Shown in pieces: positions 10,701 through 18,286 of a stretch of DNA of 64,000 nucleotides. Below the pieces are notes generated by a model. That model did no database searches, was not told where the DNA came from, and saw nothing but the letters and a program-made list of their open reading frames with translations. The first letter of the stretch is position 1; each line of letters starts with the position of its first letter. The position numbers were made by a program, and so were the translations under genes. Source of the stretch: Chloroflexota bacterium (lineage in GTDB: Bacteria > Chloroflexota > Anaerolineae > Anaerolineales > Villigracilaceae); NCBI GenBank assembly GCA_021787595.1, contig JAJYLQ010000013.1, forward strand, positions 56,688 through 120,687, given 5' to 3'.

Positions 10701-13700
10701 AACGTCAGCATCGGAACCATCCCACTGGGCTGCACTGTCACGATCACATACGATGTGACTGTCAGCGGCGCGATCGGCAGCACTCAAACCAACAGCGCAG
10801 AGGAAACCTGGACGTCCCTCTCCGGCAATGTGTCTGGAGAAAGAACCGGCGCAGACGGCGTAGGCGGTGCCTTGAACGATTACGCCGCAGCAACTTCGCA
10901 GGATGTGACCGTTTCCAGTCCCGATCTGCGCGTTACGAAAGATGATGGTTCGACCACATACCTCCCGGGCAATGCCATCACGTATACGATCATTGTATAT
11001 AACGATGGGAATGTAACTGCGTCTGGTACCGTTACCGATAATCCGCCAGCCGCGCTCACCAGCGTCTCCTGGACTTGTACCAGCAGCGGCTCAGCCACGT
11101 GCGGCGCCAGCGGCACGGGCGCCATCAATGATTCGGTCAGCATCCCAGCCGGTGAACACGTTACTTACACCCTTAACGCTACTGTGGATTTGAGTGCCAC
11201 AGGCGATTTGTCCAACACCGCCAGCGCAAGCTTGACCGGATATACAGACCCAACGCCGTCCAATAATTCTGCGACCGACACGGATACTTCTGCCGCCGCA
11301 CCCAGCTTGACGGTGAAGAAGAGTTCGACGACGGCTTCGATCAGCGCCACTGGTGTCGTGGATTACAGCTACCTGGTGACGAACACTGGCAATGTCACTG
11401 TGACCGGCATCAGCGTCACCGACAACAATATTGACGCAGGCAGCATGAGTTGCCCATCCATTTTGCTGGCGGTCGGCGCCAGTATGACCTGCACGGCTCA
11501 ACACACCGTTACTCAGGCTGAACTGGATGCGGATGGTTCCCCAACAGCAGGCAGCGGCAATCTGACCAACACCGTGACTGTCACATCCACGAATGCGCCC
11601 ACAGCAACAGACACACTGAATATTCCCATTAGCCAGAGTGCCAGCTTGGGTTTGACCAAATCTGCCAGCCCCACCACCTTCACGGCTTCGAGCCAGACGA
11701 TCACATATACCTACACTCTGACCAACAATGGCAATGTAAGTCTCACATCTCCCTACACCATCACCGACAATAAAATCGCCAGCGCCAATATCAGCTGTGC
11801 ATCCGCGACCAGTCCATTGGCTCCGGGCACTTCCACGACTTGCACCGGAACATATAGCACAACCGCGAGCGATGTCTCTGCCGGTTCCCTGACCAATACC
11901 GCGTCTGCGACAGCAAAGTTCGGTTCTGCTGATGTCACTTCTTCAAGCGCCCAGGCCACGATCAACCTTGCAGCATTGAGCGTAACCAAGACAGAGACAT
12001 CCACAGGGCCGTACGCGGTGAACGATACGATCACATATAACATCGTGGTGACGAATACGGGCAGCACCACATTGACCGGCGTGACCGTTTCGGATCCAGG
12101 AACCGGAGCGACATTGGGCGCGTGTTCTCCGAGCATCCCGGCTGCGCTGACAGCGGGCGCGAGCGTGACATGTGCTGCAAGCCATGTAGTCACTCAATCC
12201 GACATTGACGCAGGAAGTTACAGCAATACAGCCAGCGGCACGAGCGATCAAGTTGGTCCGCAAACCAGTACGGTCAAGATAAACTTCACTCAAACCCCAA
12301 CACTCAGCTTGACGAAGAGCGCCAGTCCATCAACCTATAGCAAAGTCGGCGATACGATCAACTACAGCTATGTATTGAAGAACACCGGCAATGTGACCCT
12401 GTCGAATCCTTTTACTGTCACAGATGACAAGACCTCGGTCACTTGTCCACCCACACCAACCAGCCTGGCTCCAGGCGATACGATCACTTGCACAGCCGCT
12501 TATTCAATCGTTGCAGCCGATTTGACAAACGGTTCGCTCACCAACCATGCTACCGGCCATGCCATGTTTGGAACAACTGCCATTGATTCCAATCAAGGTA
12601 CAGCCACGGTCAACGCGCAAGTGGGATCACTGTCTGGAACGGTCTTCAACGACACAAACACCAATGGCACTCAAGACAGCGGCGAGTCCGGATTGAGCGG
12701 AGTGATCATCAAAATCTATGACAGTACCGGGACCACTCTCATCGCCACCACAACCACCGATGCCAACGGTCATTACGCAGTTTCCAACCTGGCGCCTGGC
12801 GACTATCAGGTAGTGGAACAGGACCCAAGCGGTTACGTCAGCACAACACCCAATACGGTGGCCGTCAGCGTTCCTGCGAATGGCACTGCGCAGGCGAATT
12901 TTGGGGACTATCGGATATCAGGGACGAGCACCAACAACATCAGCGGCACTGTGTTCGACGACGCCAATAACAATGGCTCGTTCGACAGCGGCGAACAGGT
13001 CATCCCGAATGTGACCATCACGCTCTATGATCAAAACAACAATGTGGTTGCGACCACCACGACCGGCGCAAATGGCACCTACAGCTTCAACAATCTCCCG
13101 GCAGGTGTCTATACCGTGGTCGAGACGAATCCGAGCGGTTACATCAGTACGACGCTGGATCACGTCGGCGTTACCTTGAGTTCGGGCACAAATGCAGTGG
13201 TCAATTACGGTGACCGGCAGTCCAGCGCAACGATCGTGGACCCGGCTGTAACCAAATACGGAGATCCGAGCCAGGCTCAAGTTGGTGATCTGGTGACTTA
13301 TACGATCACCGTTGGAAACAACGGCAACGCGGACGCGTTGAATGTCGTCCTGACCGATACCAAACCGGTATTCCTGGATATTATCAGCATCAACATTTCG
13401 CCAAACAAAAGCTTCCCCGTCACTATTTCTGGCAACACGTTCACGATAGACTTTGGAACGGTTACGCCCGCAGATTTCTATACGGTTACTGTACTGACAA
13501 GAGTCAACAGTCTCGGCCAGGCACCGGGAGGCACAAACAACGCGTCCATCACAACCAGTTCATCGAACGACCCGACATTCAACGATGCGGCATCAGCAAC
13601 GTTGACGATTCCATCCAGCTCGAGCGGAAACGGCACAGTTGCAAACGCCAGCGCGCTCCCGCACACCGGCTTTGCGCCCGGAGTGGTCACAGCCATCGGA

Positions 13701-14195
13701 CCAAAACCGGCAAATGTATACGAATACGACGCAAGCAACGACCTCATCATCGAAATTCCCGCTCTGAGAATCAAGACCTCCATCGTCGGCGTGCCACAAT
13801 CCGGTAATAGCTGGGATGTGACCTGGCTGGGCAACCAAGTCGGTTATTTGGATGGAACGGCCTTCCCGACCTGGTCCGGCAACAGCGTGCTGACCGGTCA
13901 CGTGTATGGAGCCAATGGATTGCCCGGCCCATTCGTCAATTTACACACGCTCAAATGGGGCGACCAGATCATCATCCACTTCCAGGGCCAGCGTTATATT
14001 TACGAGGTGCGCGAAAATAAAGTCGTTTCTCCAACGGACATGTCAGTGCTCAAACACGAGAATCAACCGTGGCTGACGCTCATCACCTGCAAGGATTACA
14101 ATGCCGGCACGAACACCTACGCTCATCGCGTGGAGGTTGGAGCGGTGCTCGTCAAAGTCGAAGCCGATACGTCTTCCAGCAGTGGAGGGCGCTAA
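4749..14195 (+). CDS. Giant DUF11-repeat surface protein with LPHTG motif and C-terminal sortase domain
   Basis: About 3148 residues, exported. The ATG at 4749 follows AAAGGGAGGT and opens a classical signal peptide (MISFGSKILLIASVLLA); an in-frame ATG at 4716 lacks this. After a unique region (about 1-340) come many DUF11/CARDB-like beta-sandwich repeats (recurring ISKSFSPNPI, AGGTSTLTFTI), with a jelly-roll-like domain near 480-650. Two SdrD-B-like domains follow near 2630-2830 (GTVFNDTNTNG, GTVFDDANNNG), each with an Asp/Asn-rich calcium-type loop. LPHTGF lies at 2970-2975. The last 150 residues look like a sortase: TGH with His 3051, TLITC with Cys 3114 and Arg 3127. It lacks the hydrophobic segment and basic tail of an ordinary LPXTG protein. 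Likely an adhesin or envelope layer that carries its own transpeptidase; that role is inference. Confidence 0.85.
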   Translation: MISFGSKILLIASVLLAMLLQPQGPVFASANLTITPITWNVVGLDSNNVNVGPNNFPVGARVCNTGDAATNVTANFVWEDTVAGYTGPTPNPYVHLRTGSAGSTSPITLSTLAAGTAANPTCYDFYFEVTVDRNSAAYSSYDQTTHVSTNIRRYHIDISATGVTTLSTPSPRDVFVEHLISQNRNGVDNVELSTDGINYTSYGAGTTMSLMVGNTYHIRMDGHTATQGYNQLEDFINLPNTIFQVLAVSSTYSADSSTFVANSSDKLYADACLWDPDPNTPTYLSCIGSDGKIGGTISTDYTVKIISGAGTTQTLSTLIYDFSGSSFHYNSDLSTSVRYASISSPLTMTKSFSPTSITSGGTSTLTITINNTSSSDVTGVGLTDPMPSGVTISGSAASSCGGISNTTGSITLTNATIPTAGCTIQATVTSSTKATYTNTTDDLFINGSDTGTNASANLTVASTSSGSGLCGLTLAEWTFTGATSATNPLPSTNNVSAAAASTTVSSPTIDTNANDGNPAPSWQGQGFDTGSSVNPDTSRYFQFQIDTSNYSNVQISFDYLETSSNWASGATILVYTSTTGASGSFALSGSNALTASRQNSTFTATSTGASSTYFRIFADNAQNTNAALSIDNVTFTGCGTAQQPTITKAFSPATIGAGGTSQLQFTLTNPNSASLTGVAFSDTLPSGVTVSGTPATPQCGGTISSTSNSIALSGGTLAAGSNCTVMLNVTAASAGAYINTSGYISSNESGTNTGAGGSASATLTVLAPPVISKSFSPNPIYAGGTSTLTFTITNPNASAGLSGVGFTDTFPSGLTVSTAPATPQCSGTVSSTSGSITLGGGSIAAGGSCTVTVATTASTVGSYANTSGNISAIISGVTYDGNTASDTLGVQTTHPGISILKQVSTSASGPWGSTVNVASGQSVYYQFTIENIGDVPLSPVSITDSTLDTSSCVWPSTLPVGTSSVDPTATCVVGPVTAQTGSHSNTATAHGTYNGTVYDSTPSTATYATTALTLAKSLTSVNGNTSTTSFSAAGDVLAYSYTITNNGAVSLALPAAVTDSNTSVSCPAVDTSGNQDGNLDPGENIVCTATYTVTAFDVSVGSVTNTAYATVSGVDSNRTSETVYMNLPDLVVSKTNDTGGYAYNQTPFNWTLTVSNVGPQPANFASAQTILSDPLPAARASYGTLPVSLPIASSTGITGTINCSIDASDLLTCAASGSVTIGATTGSFAVNIPVTPTAIGSLVNSSAVVDPNNNVSESNEGNNQAADSVTVSSLSAPSISKSFSPNPIAAGGTSTLTFTIANSNAAALSGVAFTDTFPTGLTVASAPATSQCSGTVSSTSGSISLSGGSIAANSSCTVTVSVTASAGGTYSNVSGAVSSTNGGTGNTASAKLGVIGAAKTIVSTSEDSTNGGNVAIGEIVRYRAVFDLPEGTSSDLQVVDDLVGGLRFLNDGTAKVAFVCTSTSNCSSDSISGTGLVVAGNSPTGVTPTFVLPDAAVSSDPSSNLDNYPSGGPVYFKLGNVTNNDNDTDNEYVVLEFNALVDNTASNAAPGTHGNTFSVTIGGATVVTSSKVSITIVEPSIGPITKSVKTAPTDAGDSITYEFQFTNSGSGPAFDINLTDVLDSTLTGPVTFGGSTTGGSCGSTASTVDGFYTTPNAVATVTCLAAGGTATVDITATVSSSAPAGKTFSNSASLTYTSLPGSGTSPNSTGSTTPGPNGSYTGERDGSGSVSSDTYTASSNTVNTTLASPSLAKDINPSGTSYAIGATIPYRIQITVPEGVTGSPTANLADVIPTGLNYVSGSLSVSLPSGVTVGTAGTLDDTNSSFFNLSGQTMTLTFGSITSAASSSATNRIVTVTFQAQVANVVGNQSGTTFTNPASFTYSDPNNSGSTLTLNASAPATSVIEPDLTISKAVSSSTPAYSSTLTYTLTVAHSGASNAPAYDTLVTDTMPSGLTGLTNINVSSSSPSGCATGVDTSASTSSQLNVSIGTIPLGCTVTITYDVTVSGAIGSTQTNSAEETWTSLSGNVSGERTGADGVGGALNDYAAATSQDVTVSSPDLRVTKDDGSTTYLPGNAITYTIIVYNDGNVTASGTVTDNPPAALTSVSWTCTSSGSATCGASGTGAINDSVSIPAGEHVTYTLNATVDLSATGDLSNTASASLTGYTDPTPSNNSATDTDTSAAAPSLTVKKSSTTASISATGVVDYSYLVTNTGNVTVTGISVTDNNIDAGSMSCPSILLAVGASMTCTAQHTVTQAELDADGSPTAGSGNLTNTVTVTSTNAPTATDTLNIPISQSASLGLTKSASPTTFTASSQTITYTYTLTNNGNVSLTSPYTITDNKIASANISCASATSPLAPGTSTTCTGTYSTTASDVSAGSLTNTASATAKFGSADVTSSSAQATINLAALSVTKTETSTGPYAVNDTITYNIVVTNTGSTTLTGVTVSDPGTGATLGACSPSIPAALTAGASVTCAASHVVTQSDIDAGSYSNTASGTSDQVGPQTSTVKINFTQTPTLSLTKSASPSTYSKVGDTINYSYVLKNTGNVTLSNPFTVTDDKTSVTCPPTPTSLAPGDTITCTAAYSIVAADLTNGSLTNHATGHAMFGTTAIDSNQGTATVNAQVGSLSGTVFNDTNTNGTQDSGESGLSGVIIKIYDSTGTTLIATTTTDANGHYAVSNLAPGDYQVVEQDPSGYVSTTPNTVAVSVPANGTAQANFGDYRISGTSTNNISGTVFDDANNNGSFDSGEQVIPNVTITLYDQNNNVVATTTTGANGTYSFNNLPAGVYTVVETNPSGYISTTLDHVGVTLSSGTNAVVNYGDRQSSATIVDPAVTKYGDPSQAQVGDLVTYTITVGNNGNADALNVVLTDTKPVFLDIISINISPNKSFPVTISGNTFTIDFGTVTPADFYTVTVLTRVNSLGQAPGGTNNASITTSSSNDPTFNDAASATLTIPSSSSGNGTVANASALPHTGFAPGVVTAIGPKPANVYEYDASNDLIIEIPALRIKTSIVGVPQSGNSWDVTWLGNQVGYLDGTAFPTWSGNSVLTGHVYGANGLPGPFVNLHTLKWGDQIIIHFQGQRYIYEVRENKVVSPTDMSVLKHENQPWLTLITCKDYNAGTNTYAHRVEVGAVLVKVEADTSSSSGGR

Positions 14196-14202
14196 AATAA
14201 CG

Positions 14203-14234
14203 AAAAGGCGACGCTGTGATGCATCGCCTTTTTT
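14203..14234. terminator. Terminator between the giant gene and the converging ABC ATPase gene
   Basis: AAGGCGA / TCGCCTT with a 12-base loop, followed on the plus strand by T5. A run of A before the stem means it may also serve the minus-strand transporter operon. Confidence 0.8.
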
Positions 14235-14246
14235 CTTCTCAAGATT

Positions 14247-14993
14247 TCATCCAATTGCTTCTCTCAATTTCTTCGCCAGTTTTCCAAAATGCGGCGTGTA
14301 CCGCATCGCATCTTCGCGCGGACGTGGAATGTCCGCCGTTAAATCCAGCTTGATCCGGCCTGGCCGCTGGGTCAGCACCAGCACGCGATCCGCGAGGAAC
14401 AACGATTCTTCGATTGAGTGCGTGACCATGATGACCGTCTTCTGCCGCGCCTGCCAGATGCGGGATAACTCCGTCCACATGCGTTCGCGCGTCAAAGCAT
14501 CCAGCGATCCGAAAGGCTCATCGAGCAGGAGCAGGTCCGGGTCGTGGATGAGCGCCCGCGCAATCGCCACGCGCTGCGCCATCCCGCCGGATAAGTCGCG
14601 CGGCAGCGATGACTCGAATTCCTGAAGTCCAACGAGATCCATCAACTCCTGTGCTCGCGCTAATGCAGACGCGTGATCAACGCCATCCAGTTCAAGAGGC
14701 AGCATAATGTTTTGAATCGCCGTGCGCCACGGCATGAGATTGGCTTGCTGAAAGACCATGCCGATGCGCGGCTGGCGGCCATCGCCAAAATCCACTTGAC
14801 CGGATGTTGGCTTTAGAAGGCCAGCCAGGATTCGCAGCAATGTGGTCTTGCCGCTGCCCGACGGTCCAAGCACACAGATAAATTCCTGCGGACAGATTTC
14901 GAACGAGACATCTTCCAGCGCGCGCAAGCCGCCATTGTTATCAGGAAACACGGCAGTCAGATTACGAACGTTCAAAATAGGAGCGGTTGACAT
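14247..14993 (-). CDS. ABC transporter ATP-binding protein, flavin importer operon
   Basis: Cytoplasmic ATPase of a nitrate/taurine/HMP-type importer, 248 residues. Walker A is GPSGSGKTT (about 42-50), the signature is LSGGMAQR, Walker B is LLLLDEPFGSLD and the switch His is in MVTHS. It is the last gene of a three-gene minus-strand operon (permease, binding protein, ATPase) behind an FMN riboswitch. The riboswitch suggests riboflavin or a flavin precursor as substrate. On sequence alone the ATPase cannot be told from thiamine-precursor or sulfonate transporters. Confidence 0.88.
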   Translation of the reverse strand: MSTAPILNVRNLTAVFPDNNGGLRALEDVSFEICPQEFICVLGPSGSGKTTLLRILAGLLKPTSGQVDFGDGRQPRIGMVFQQANLMPWRTAIQNIMLPLELDGVDHASALARAQELMDLVGLQEFESSLPRDLSGGMAQRVAIARALIHDPDLLLLDEPFGSLDALTRERMWTELSRIWQARQKTVIMVTHSIEESLFLADRVLVLTQRPGRIKLDLTADIPRPREDAMRYTPHFGKLAKKLREAIG

Positions 14994-15016
14994 AACTACA
15001 GTTTCATCTTTTTAAA

Positions 15017-15094
15017 ACACAAAGGTCACAAAGTAACACAAAGGCTTAAGTGCTTCTTACTTCGTGCCCCTTTGTGCCCGTCGTGGTTAAAACA
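15017..15094. repeat. CACAAAGG-type dispersed inverted repeat
   Basis: CACAAAGGTCACAAAG and ACACAAAGG face CCCCTTTGTG across a short spacer, in the gap between the binding-protein and ATPase genes. A CACAAAGCGCAAAG stretch recurs near 39873. Confidence 0.55.
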
Positions 15095-15095
15095 T

Positions 15096-16076
15096 TTATG
15101 GCACGAATTGATTCGTAAACGCCTTGCTCAAGTCGAGCGGCTGCTTCAATAATCCCATCTTGAGCAAAGTCTGTTGCATGTTCTGCCACGCCTGCGGGTT
15201 GGAATAACCAAGGCGGCTTGCCTTCCATAAGTCAATCGAACGCGAGAGGATTTCCATCTGCGTAGTCTTGTCAGCCGTGGAAAGATTTGGGACATACTTC
15301 TCGCTGATGGCGTAGGCTTCATCGGGATGTGAGATCGTATCAGCGAGACCTTTCAGGAAAGCGGAAACCATGCGGCGCACCAAATCCGGATTCTTCGCAA
15401 TTGTCGCCTCGTTCGTGATCAGACCGTTGGACGCCAATTGCTCATAATCGGCCACGCGGATTTCATTCAGCTTGATTCCCTGCGCGGCGAGTTGGATCGG
15501 CTCGTTGGTGGTATACACCGAAACGGCCTGATCCTTGTCCGCCGCCAGCGCCGCGACTTGATTGAATCCAATCGAATCCAGCGTGACATCCTTCTCGGTC
15601 AATCCGCCCGCGAACAACAGCGCGTCGAGTCCGATATAACTCGCGCCATACAAGCCGGGCAGGCCGATCTTTTTGCCCTTCAAGTCAGCCGGTTTGACAA
15701 TTCCCTGAGCGACTTTCGACACCACCGACACGGGATATTGCTGGTACCACGCGGCCGCATAAACGATGGGCAATCCCTGTGCGCGCGCCAGCAAAACCTG
15801 CTCGCCTGAAACGACCGCGAACTGCAAATTATTTGCGCCGACCAATGCCGTTGCATCGGTTTCGAGCGAATAATCGAACTCGATCTCGATGCCTGCGTCC
15901 TTGAAATATCCTTTATCAATGGCAACATACAATGGCGCAAACTGGACGTTTGGAATATAACCAACCGGCAATTTGATGTGGACTAATGATCCCGCGGCGT
16001 TCTGGGACTGCGAGCTGCTGCAGGCCGAAAGGCCGATCATCAAAACGAGCATGAGCCAACCTAATTTGCGTAACAT
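15096..16076 (-). CDS. ribY: Substrate-binding lipoprotein, RibY-like (NMT1/THI5 fold)
   Basis: Extracytoplasmic binding protein, 326 residues, with lipoprotein signal MLRKLGWLMLVLMIGLSAC (lipobox LSAC, Cys about 19). The region after residue 33 (PVGYIPNVQFAPLYVA) is the typical start of the NMT1/THI5-like fold used for pyrimidine- and flavin-type ligands. It sits between the permease and ATPase genes behind an FMN riboswitch. RibY of the Chloroflexota RibXY riboflavin transporter belongs to this fold (established knowledge); assignment here rests on the riboswitch and gene order. An HMP (thiamine precursor) binder is the main alternative. Confidence 0.75.
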   Translation of the reverse strand: MLRKLGWLMLVLMIGLSACSSSQSQNAAGSLVHIKLPVGYIPNVQFAPLYVAIDKGYFKDAGIEIEFDYSLETDATALVGANNLQFAVVSGEQVLLARAQGLPIVYAAAWYQQYPVSVVSKVAQGIVKPADLKGKKIGLPGLYGASYIGLDALLFAGGLTEKDVTLDSIGFNQVAALAADKDQAVSVYTTNEPIQLAAQGIKLNEIRVADYEQLASNGLITNEATIAKNPDLVRRMVSAFLKGLADTISHPDEAYAISEKYVPNLSTADKTTQMEILSRSIDLWKASRLGYSNPQAWQNMQQTLLKMGLLKQPLDLSKAFTNQFVP

Positions 16077-16093
16077 GGATTCTCCTTGAAGAT

Positions 16094-16146
16094 TCGGAAC
16101 GCGGACTTCAGTCCGCTAAACAAAGCAGACTAAAGTCTGCACTCCG
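16094..16146. repeat. GCGGACTTCAGTCCGC-type dispersed repeat
   Basis: Two short hairpins in tandem, GCGGACTTCAGTCCGC and GCAGACTAAAGTCTGC, lie between the permease and binding-protein genes. The same motif recurs at 29637-29690. Confidence 0.65.
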
Positions 16147-16155
16147 AAGAAATTT

Positions 16156-16950
16156 TTATGCTTTTCTCCACTCCTGCCAGCTCAGCACGCGGCCTTCGAT
16201 CCAGGCCACGATGCCATAAAGAATCAGTGCCAGAGCAATCAACATGAAGATCGCGACGAAGACCAGCGCTGTGTCGTATTGTCCGCGCCCGATGTTGATG
16301 AGAAAACCAAGGCCGCGATCCGAGCCGACAAGTTCGCCCACCACCGCGCCAATCACTGACAGCGTCGCGCCGATCCGCAACCCGCTGAGAAAGATCGGCA
16401 GCGCGGCGGGAATCTCGAGCTTGACCAGAATTTGTCCGCGCGTGGCGCGCAGCGAATGCATCAAGTCATTCAACGCGGGCGGAACCGCGCGTACGCCGGC
16501 AACTGTGTTTACCAGCACCGGGAAGAACACGATCAAAGCGCAGATCAAAATCTTGGAGAACATTCCCGGTCCGAACCAGATAACCAGCAAGGGAGCGATG
16601 GCGACCAAAGGCACAGCCTGACTAGCGACCAAGTATGGCGCGAGCACGCGTTCGAGCGCGCGCGATTTGGCGACGAGATATCCAATGACAGTTGCCAATC
16701 CCGCGCCTGCAAATAAGCCGCACAGGATTTCAAACAAAGTGACGCCTGTGTTGAGAAACAAACTTCCATCGGCAAGCGCGACCAAAAAACGCGACCAGAC
16801 TTCCAGCGGCGACGGGAGAATGAACGACGGAAGATTCGCCGTCTGCGAAACCAGCCACCAGAGGAGCAATCCCATCAGCAAAGAAATCAGTCCAAGCCAG
16901 CGGCGATTGCGATGGACAGCACGTGGAATGCTGTGAAAAGGTTCAGCCAT
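16156..16950 (-). CDS. ribX: ABC transporter permease, RibX-like
   Basis: Inner-membrane permease of the binding-protein-dependent family, 264 residues with about six hydrophobic segments (first: LISLLMGLLLWWLVS). The EAA-type loop is near 170-190 (LMHSLRATRGQILVKLEIP). It is the first gene of the operon, and its start lies about 140 bases downstream of the FMN-riboswitch terminator. The gap to the binding-protein gene carries a dispersed repeat. A RibX role is inferred from the riboswitch and the RibY-like neighbour. Confidence 0.78.
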   Translation of the reverse strand: MAEPFHSIPRAVHRNRRWLGLISLLMGLLLWWLVSQTANLPSFILPSPLEVWSRFLVALADGSLFLNTGVTLFEILCGLFAGAGLATVIGYLVAKSRALERVLAPYLVASQAVPLVAIAPLLVIWFGPGMFSKILICALIVFFPVLVNTVAGVRAVPPALNDLMHSLRATRGQILVKLEIPAALPIFLSGLRIGATLSVIGAVVGELVGSDRGLGFLINIGRGQYDTALVFVAIFMLIALALILYGIVAWIEGRVLSWQEWRKA

Positions 16951-17021
16951 AAATGTTCGTTTTCAAAAGAAAAAACGCCTCGCACAAATTCAATCGCGGG
17001 GCGCGGGAACAAGCCTGAGGC

Positions 17022-17049
17022 TTGTGCTGAACGAAGTCGAAGCATCCGG
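17022..17049. repeat. Dispersed CTGAACGAAGTCGAAG element
   Basis: Copy of the family seen at the holB start and inside other genes, here in the operon leader between the FMN-riboswitch terminator and the permease gene. Confidence 0.55.
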
Positions 17050-17088
17050 ACCGAGCCGCTATCGTCCTGCTTCGCAGGACTTAATAAA

Positions 17089-17113
17089 ATCCCGGAAACG
17101 ATTCGTTTCCGGG
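17089..17113 (-). terminator. FMN-riboswitch-controlled intrinsic terminator
   Basis: Near-perfect inverted repeat CCCGGAAACG / CGTTTCCGGG, followed in the minus direction by ATTTTATT. It is the expression platform ahead of the permease gene: flavin excess would end transcription here. Confidence 0.85.
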
Positions 17114-17144
17114 GTGTCAAAGCGGACTCGTCCGAATCATCGGC

Positions 17145-17282
17145 CAAGTCAATCCTTCTTCTATCCAGACTTTACTGTCGGCCTCGGAATTCCACCGAGT
17201 CATGCGCTTACGCGCTCGTGGGCTTTACCACCGATCGGGAATTGGGCGCCGAGGCGCCCTCACCCTGCCCCGAAGGTTGATA
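17145..17282 (-). ncRNA. FMN riboswitch (RFN element)
   Basis: Read on the minus strand it contains the conserved RFN blocks in order: CTTCGGGGCAGGGTGAGGG, the GGTGGTAAAGCCCACGAGCG block, ACTCGGTGGAATTCCGAGGC, CCGACAGTAAAGTCTGGAT and AGAAGGA. It is followed by a terminator hairpin and the permease, binding-protein and ATPase genes. It marks the operon as responsive to FMN. Confidence 0.97.
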
Positions 17283-17295
17283 TTTAGTTGAAAGG

Positions 17296-17324
17296 ATTAT
17301 AACGAGCGCACGTGGCAGTGTCAA
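17296..17324 (-). promoter_or_regulatory. Consensus sigma-70-type promoter for the FMN riboswitch operon
   Basis: On the minus strand, TTGACA (17324-17319) and TATAAT (17301-17296) are exact consensus boxes with a 17-base spacer, about 10-15 bases before the riboswitch. Confidence 0.85.
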
Positions 17325-17334
17325 CTCAAAAATT

Positions 17335-17370
17335 AATAGTCACTTATCCTTTCAGGGACAAGTGACTATT
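17335..17370 (-). terminator. Terminator of the ferredoxin gene
   Basis: AATAGTCACTT / AAGTGACTATT stem followed on the minus strand by AATTTTTG. It separates ferredoxin from the FMN-regulated operon. Confidence 0.8.
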
Positions 17371-17405
17371 CATGAACAGAACAAGATGAAATGCATCGTG
17401 CTGGT

Positions 17406-17600
17406 TTATTCGGCCTTGATGATGCACTCCACCGGGCAGACCGAAACGCAGTGCGGCGAATCGTAATGGCCTTCGCACTCGACGCAGGTATCCTGGTTGA
17501 CGACGTACAGAATGCCGTCGCCCTCGCTGATGGATTCGGTCGGACATTCCGGCACGCACGCGCCGCAAGCGATGCAGTCTTCCTTGATTTTCATGGTCAT
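17406..17600 (-). CDS. 2[4Fe-4S] ferredoxin
   Basis: Small soluble electron carrier of 64 residues. The first cluster motif is C-I-A-C-G-A-C-V-P-E-C-P (Cys 10, 13, 16, 20). The second set includes CVEC and CVSVCPVECI, with a longer loop between its first cysteines (CEGHYDSPHC), as in many anaerobe ferredoxins. The monocistronic layout has its own terminator downstream. The redox partner is not shown by context. Confidence 0.92.
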   Translation of the reverse strand: MTMKIKEDCIACGACVPECPTESISEGDGILYVVNQDTCVECEGHYDSPHCVSVCPVECIIKAE

Positions 17601-17692
17601 AGTTTTTTCTCCTACTTGGAAATTTCCTGCCTACGTTAATTCATCTGATAAAGATCGTCAAATGACGAACATCTTGTATTTGATGGATTTTG

Positions 17693-18190
17693 TCACGGTT
17701 CTTTTGCAAGCTTCAGAATGTCGCGGCGCACAAACCAAAGCGGGATAATGCCGAACACGCCAAAGGACATGTCAATCAGCATCCAAAACAATGGAATGCC
17801 GCGCAATGGCGCAAAGATCAAAACCCACGGAATAATAGAGACACAGGCAATCATGCCAAACTCGATCACCCATAGATTTTTTACCGGATTGCGCAGCGGG
17901 CCGATGAACAGGGCCGCAATTGCCACATGAGCAAAAGCCAGCCAGTCGGTGCCATAAGCGAGAAACGGATACTGGCCGTATCCATTCTGAACGCCCGAAT
18001 TGACGCGACTGATCCATTCACCTAATGAAGGCCAAATGGATGCGGCAAACGATTGCATCCCCAGCAGGCGGTCAAGTATGGAAAGCTCCCATTGCAGCGG
18101 GATGGCAGTTATTCCGCTGATAACCAGAGCCATCATGAAAAAGATAATCAACAACCGGACGCGATAAGCTGGCGCAAATGCAATCTTCAT
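17693..18190 (-). CDS. Hypothetical four-helix membrane protein
   Basis: I do not recognise the family. The start at 18190 is chosen because AAAGGAGGTTGAT precedes it; a longer frame upstream lacks such a site. The 165-residue product has about four hydrophobic segments (near 10-30, 80-100, 108-128, 135-152) and a short basic C-terminus (RRDILKLAKEP). It sits alone between valS and the ferredoxin gene on the same strand. Confidence 0.65.
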   Translation of the reverse strand: MKIAFAPAYRVRLLIIFFMMALVISGITAIPLQWELSILDRLLGMQSFAASIWPSLGEWISRVNSGVQNGYGQYPFLAYGTDWLAFAHVAIAALFIGPLRNPVKNLWVIEFGMIACVSIIPWVLIFAPLRGIPLFWMLIDMSFGVFGIIPLWFVRRDILKLAKEP

Positions 18191-18228
18191 ATCAACCTCC
18201 TTTTGTGTTGTCTCATCATAACAAATCG

Positions 18229-18257
18229 GGAGTCTCATTTCCTCTCATGAGACTCCC
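18229..18257. terminator. Hairpin between valS and the membrane-protein gene
   Basis: GGAGTCTCAT / ATGAGACTCC with an 8-9 base loop. The T tract is weak on both strands, so terminator function for valS is only possible. Confidence 0.4.
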
Positions 18258-18286
18258 GATTTCCATCACCAACAAGCGTGAATATT

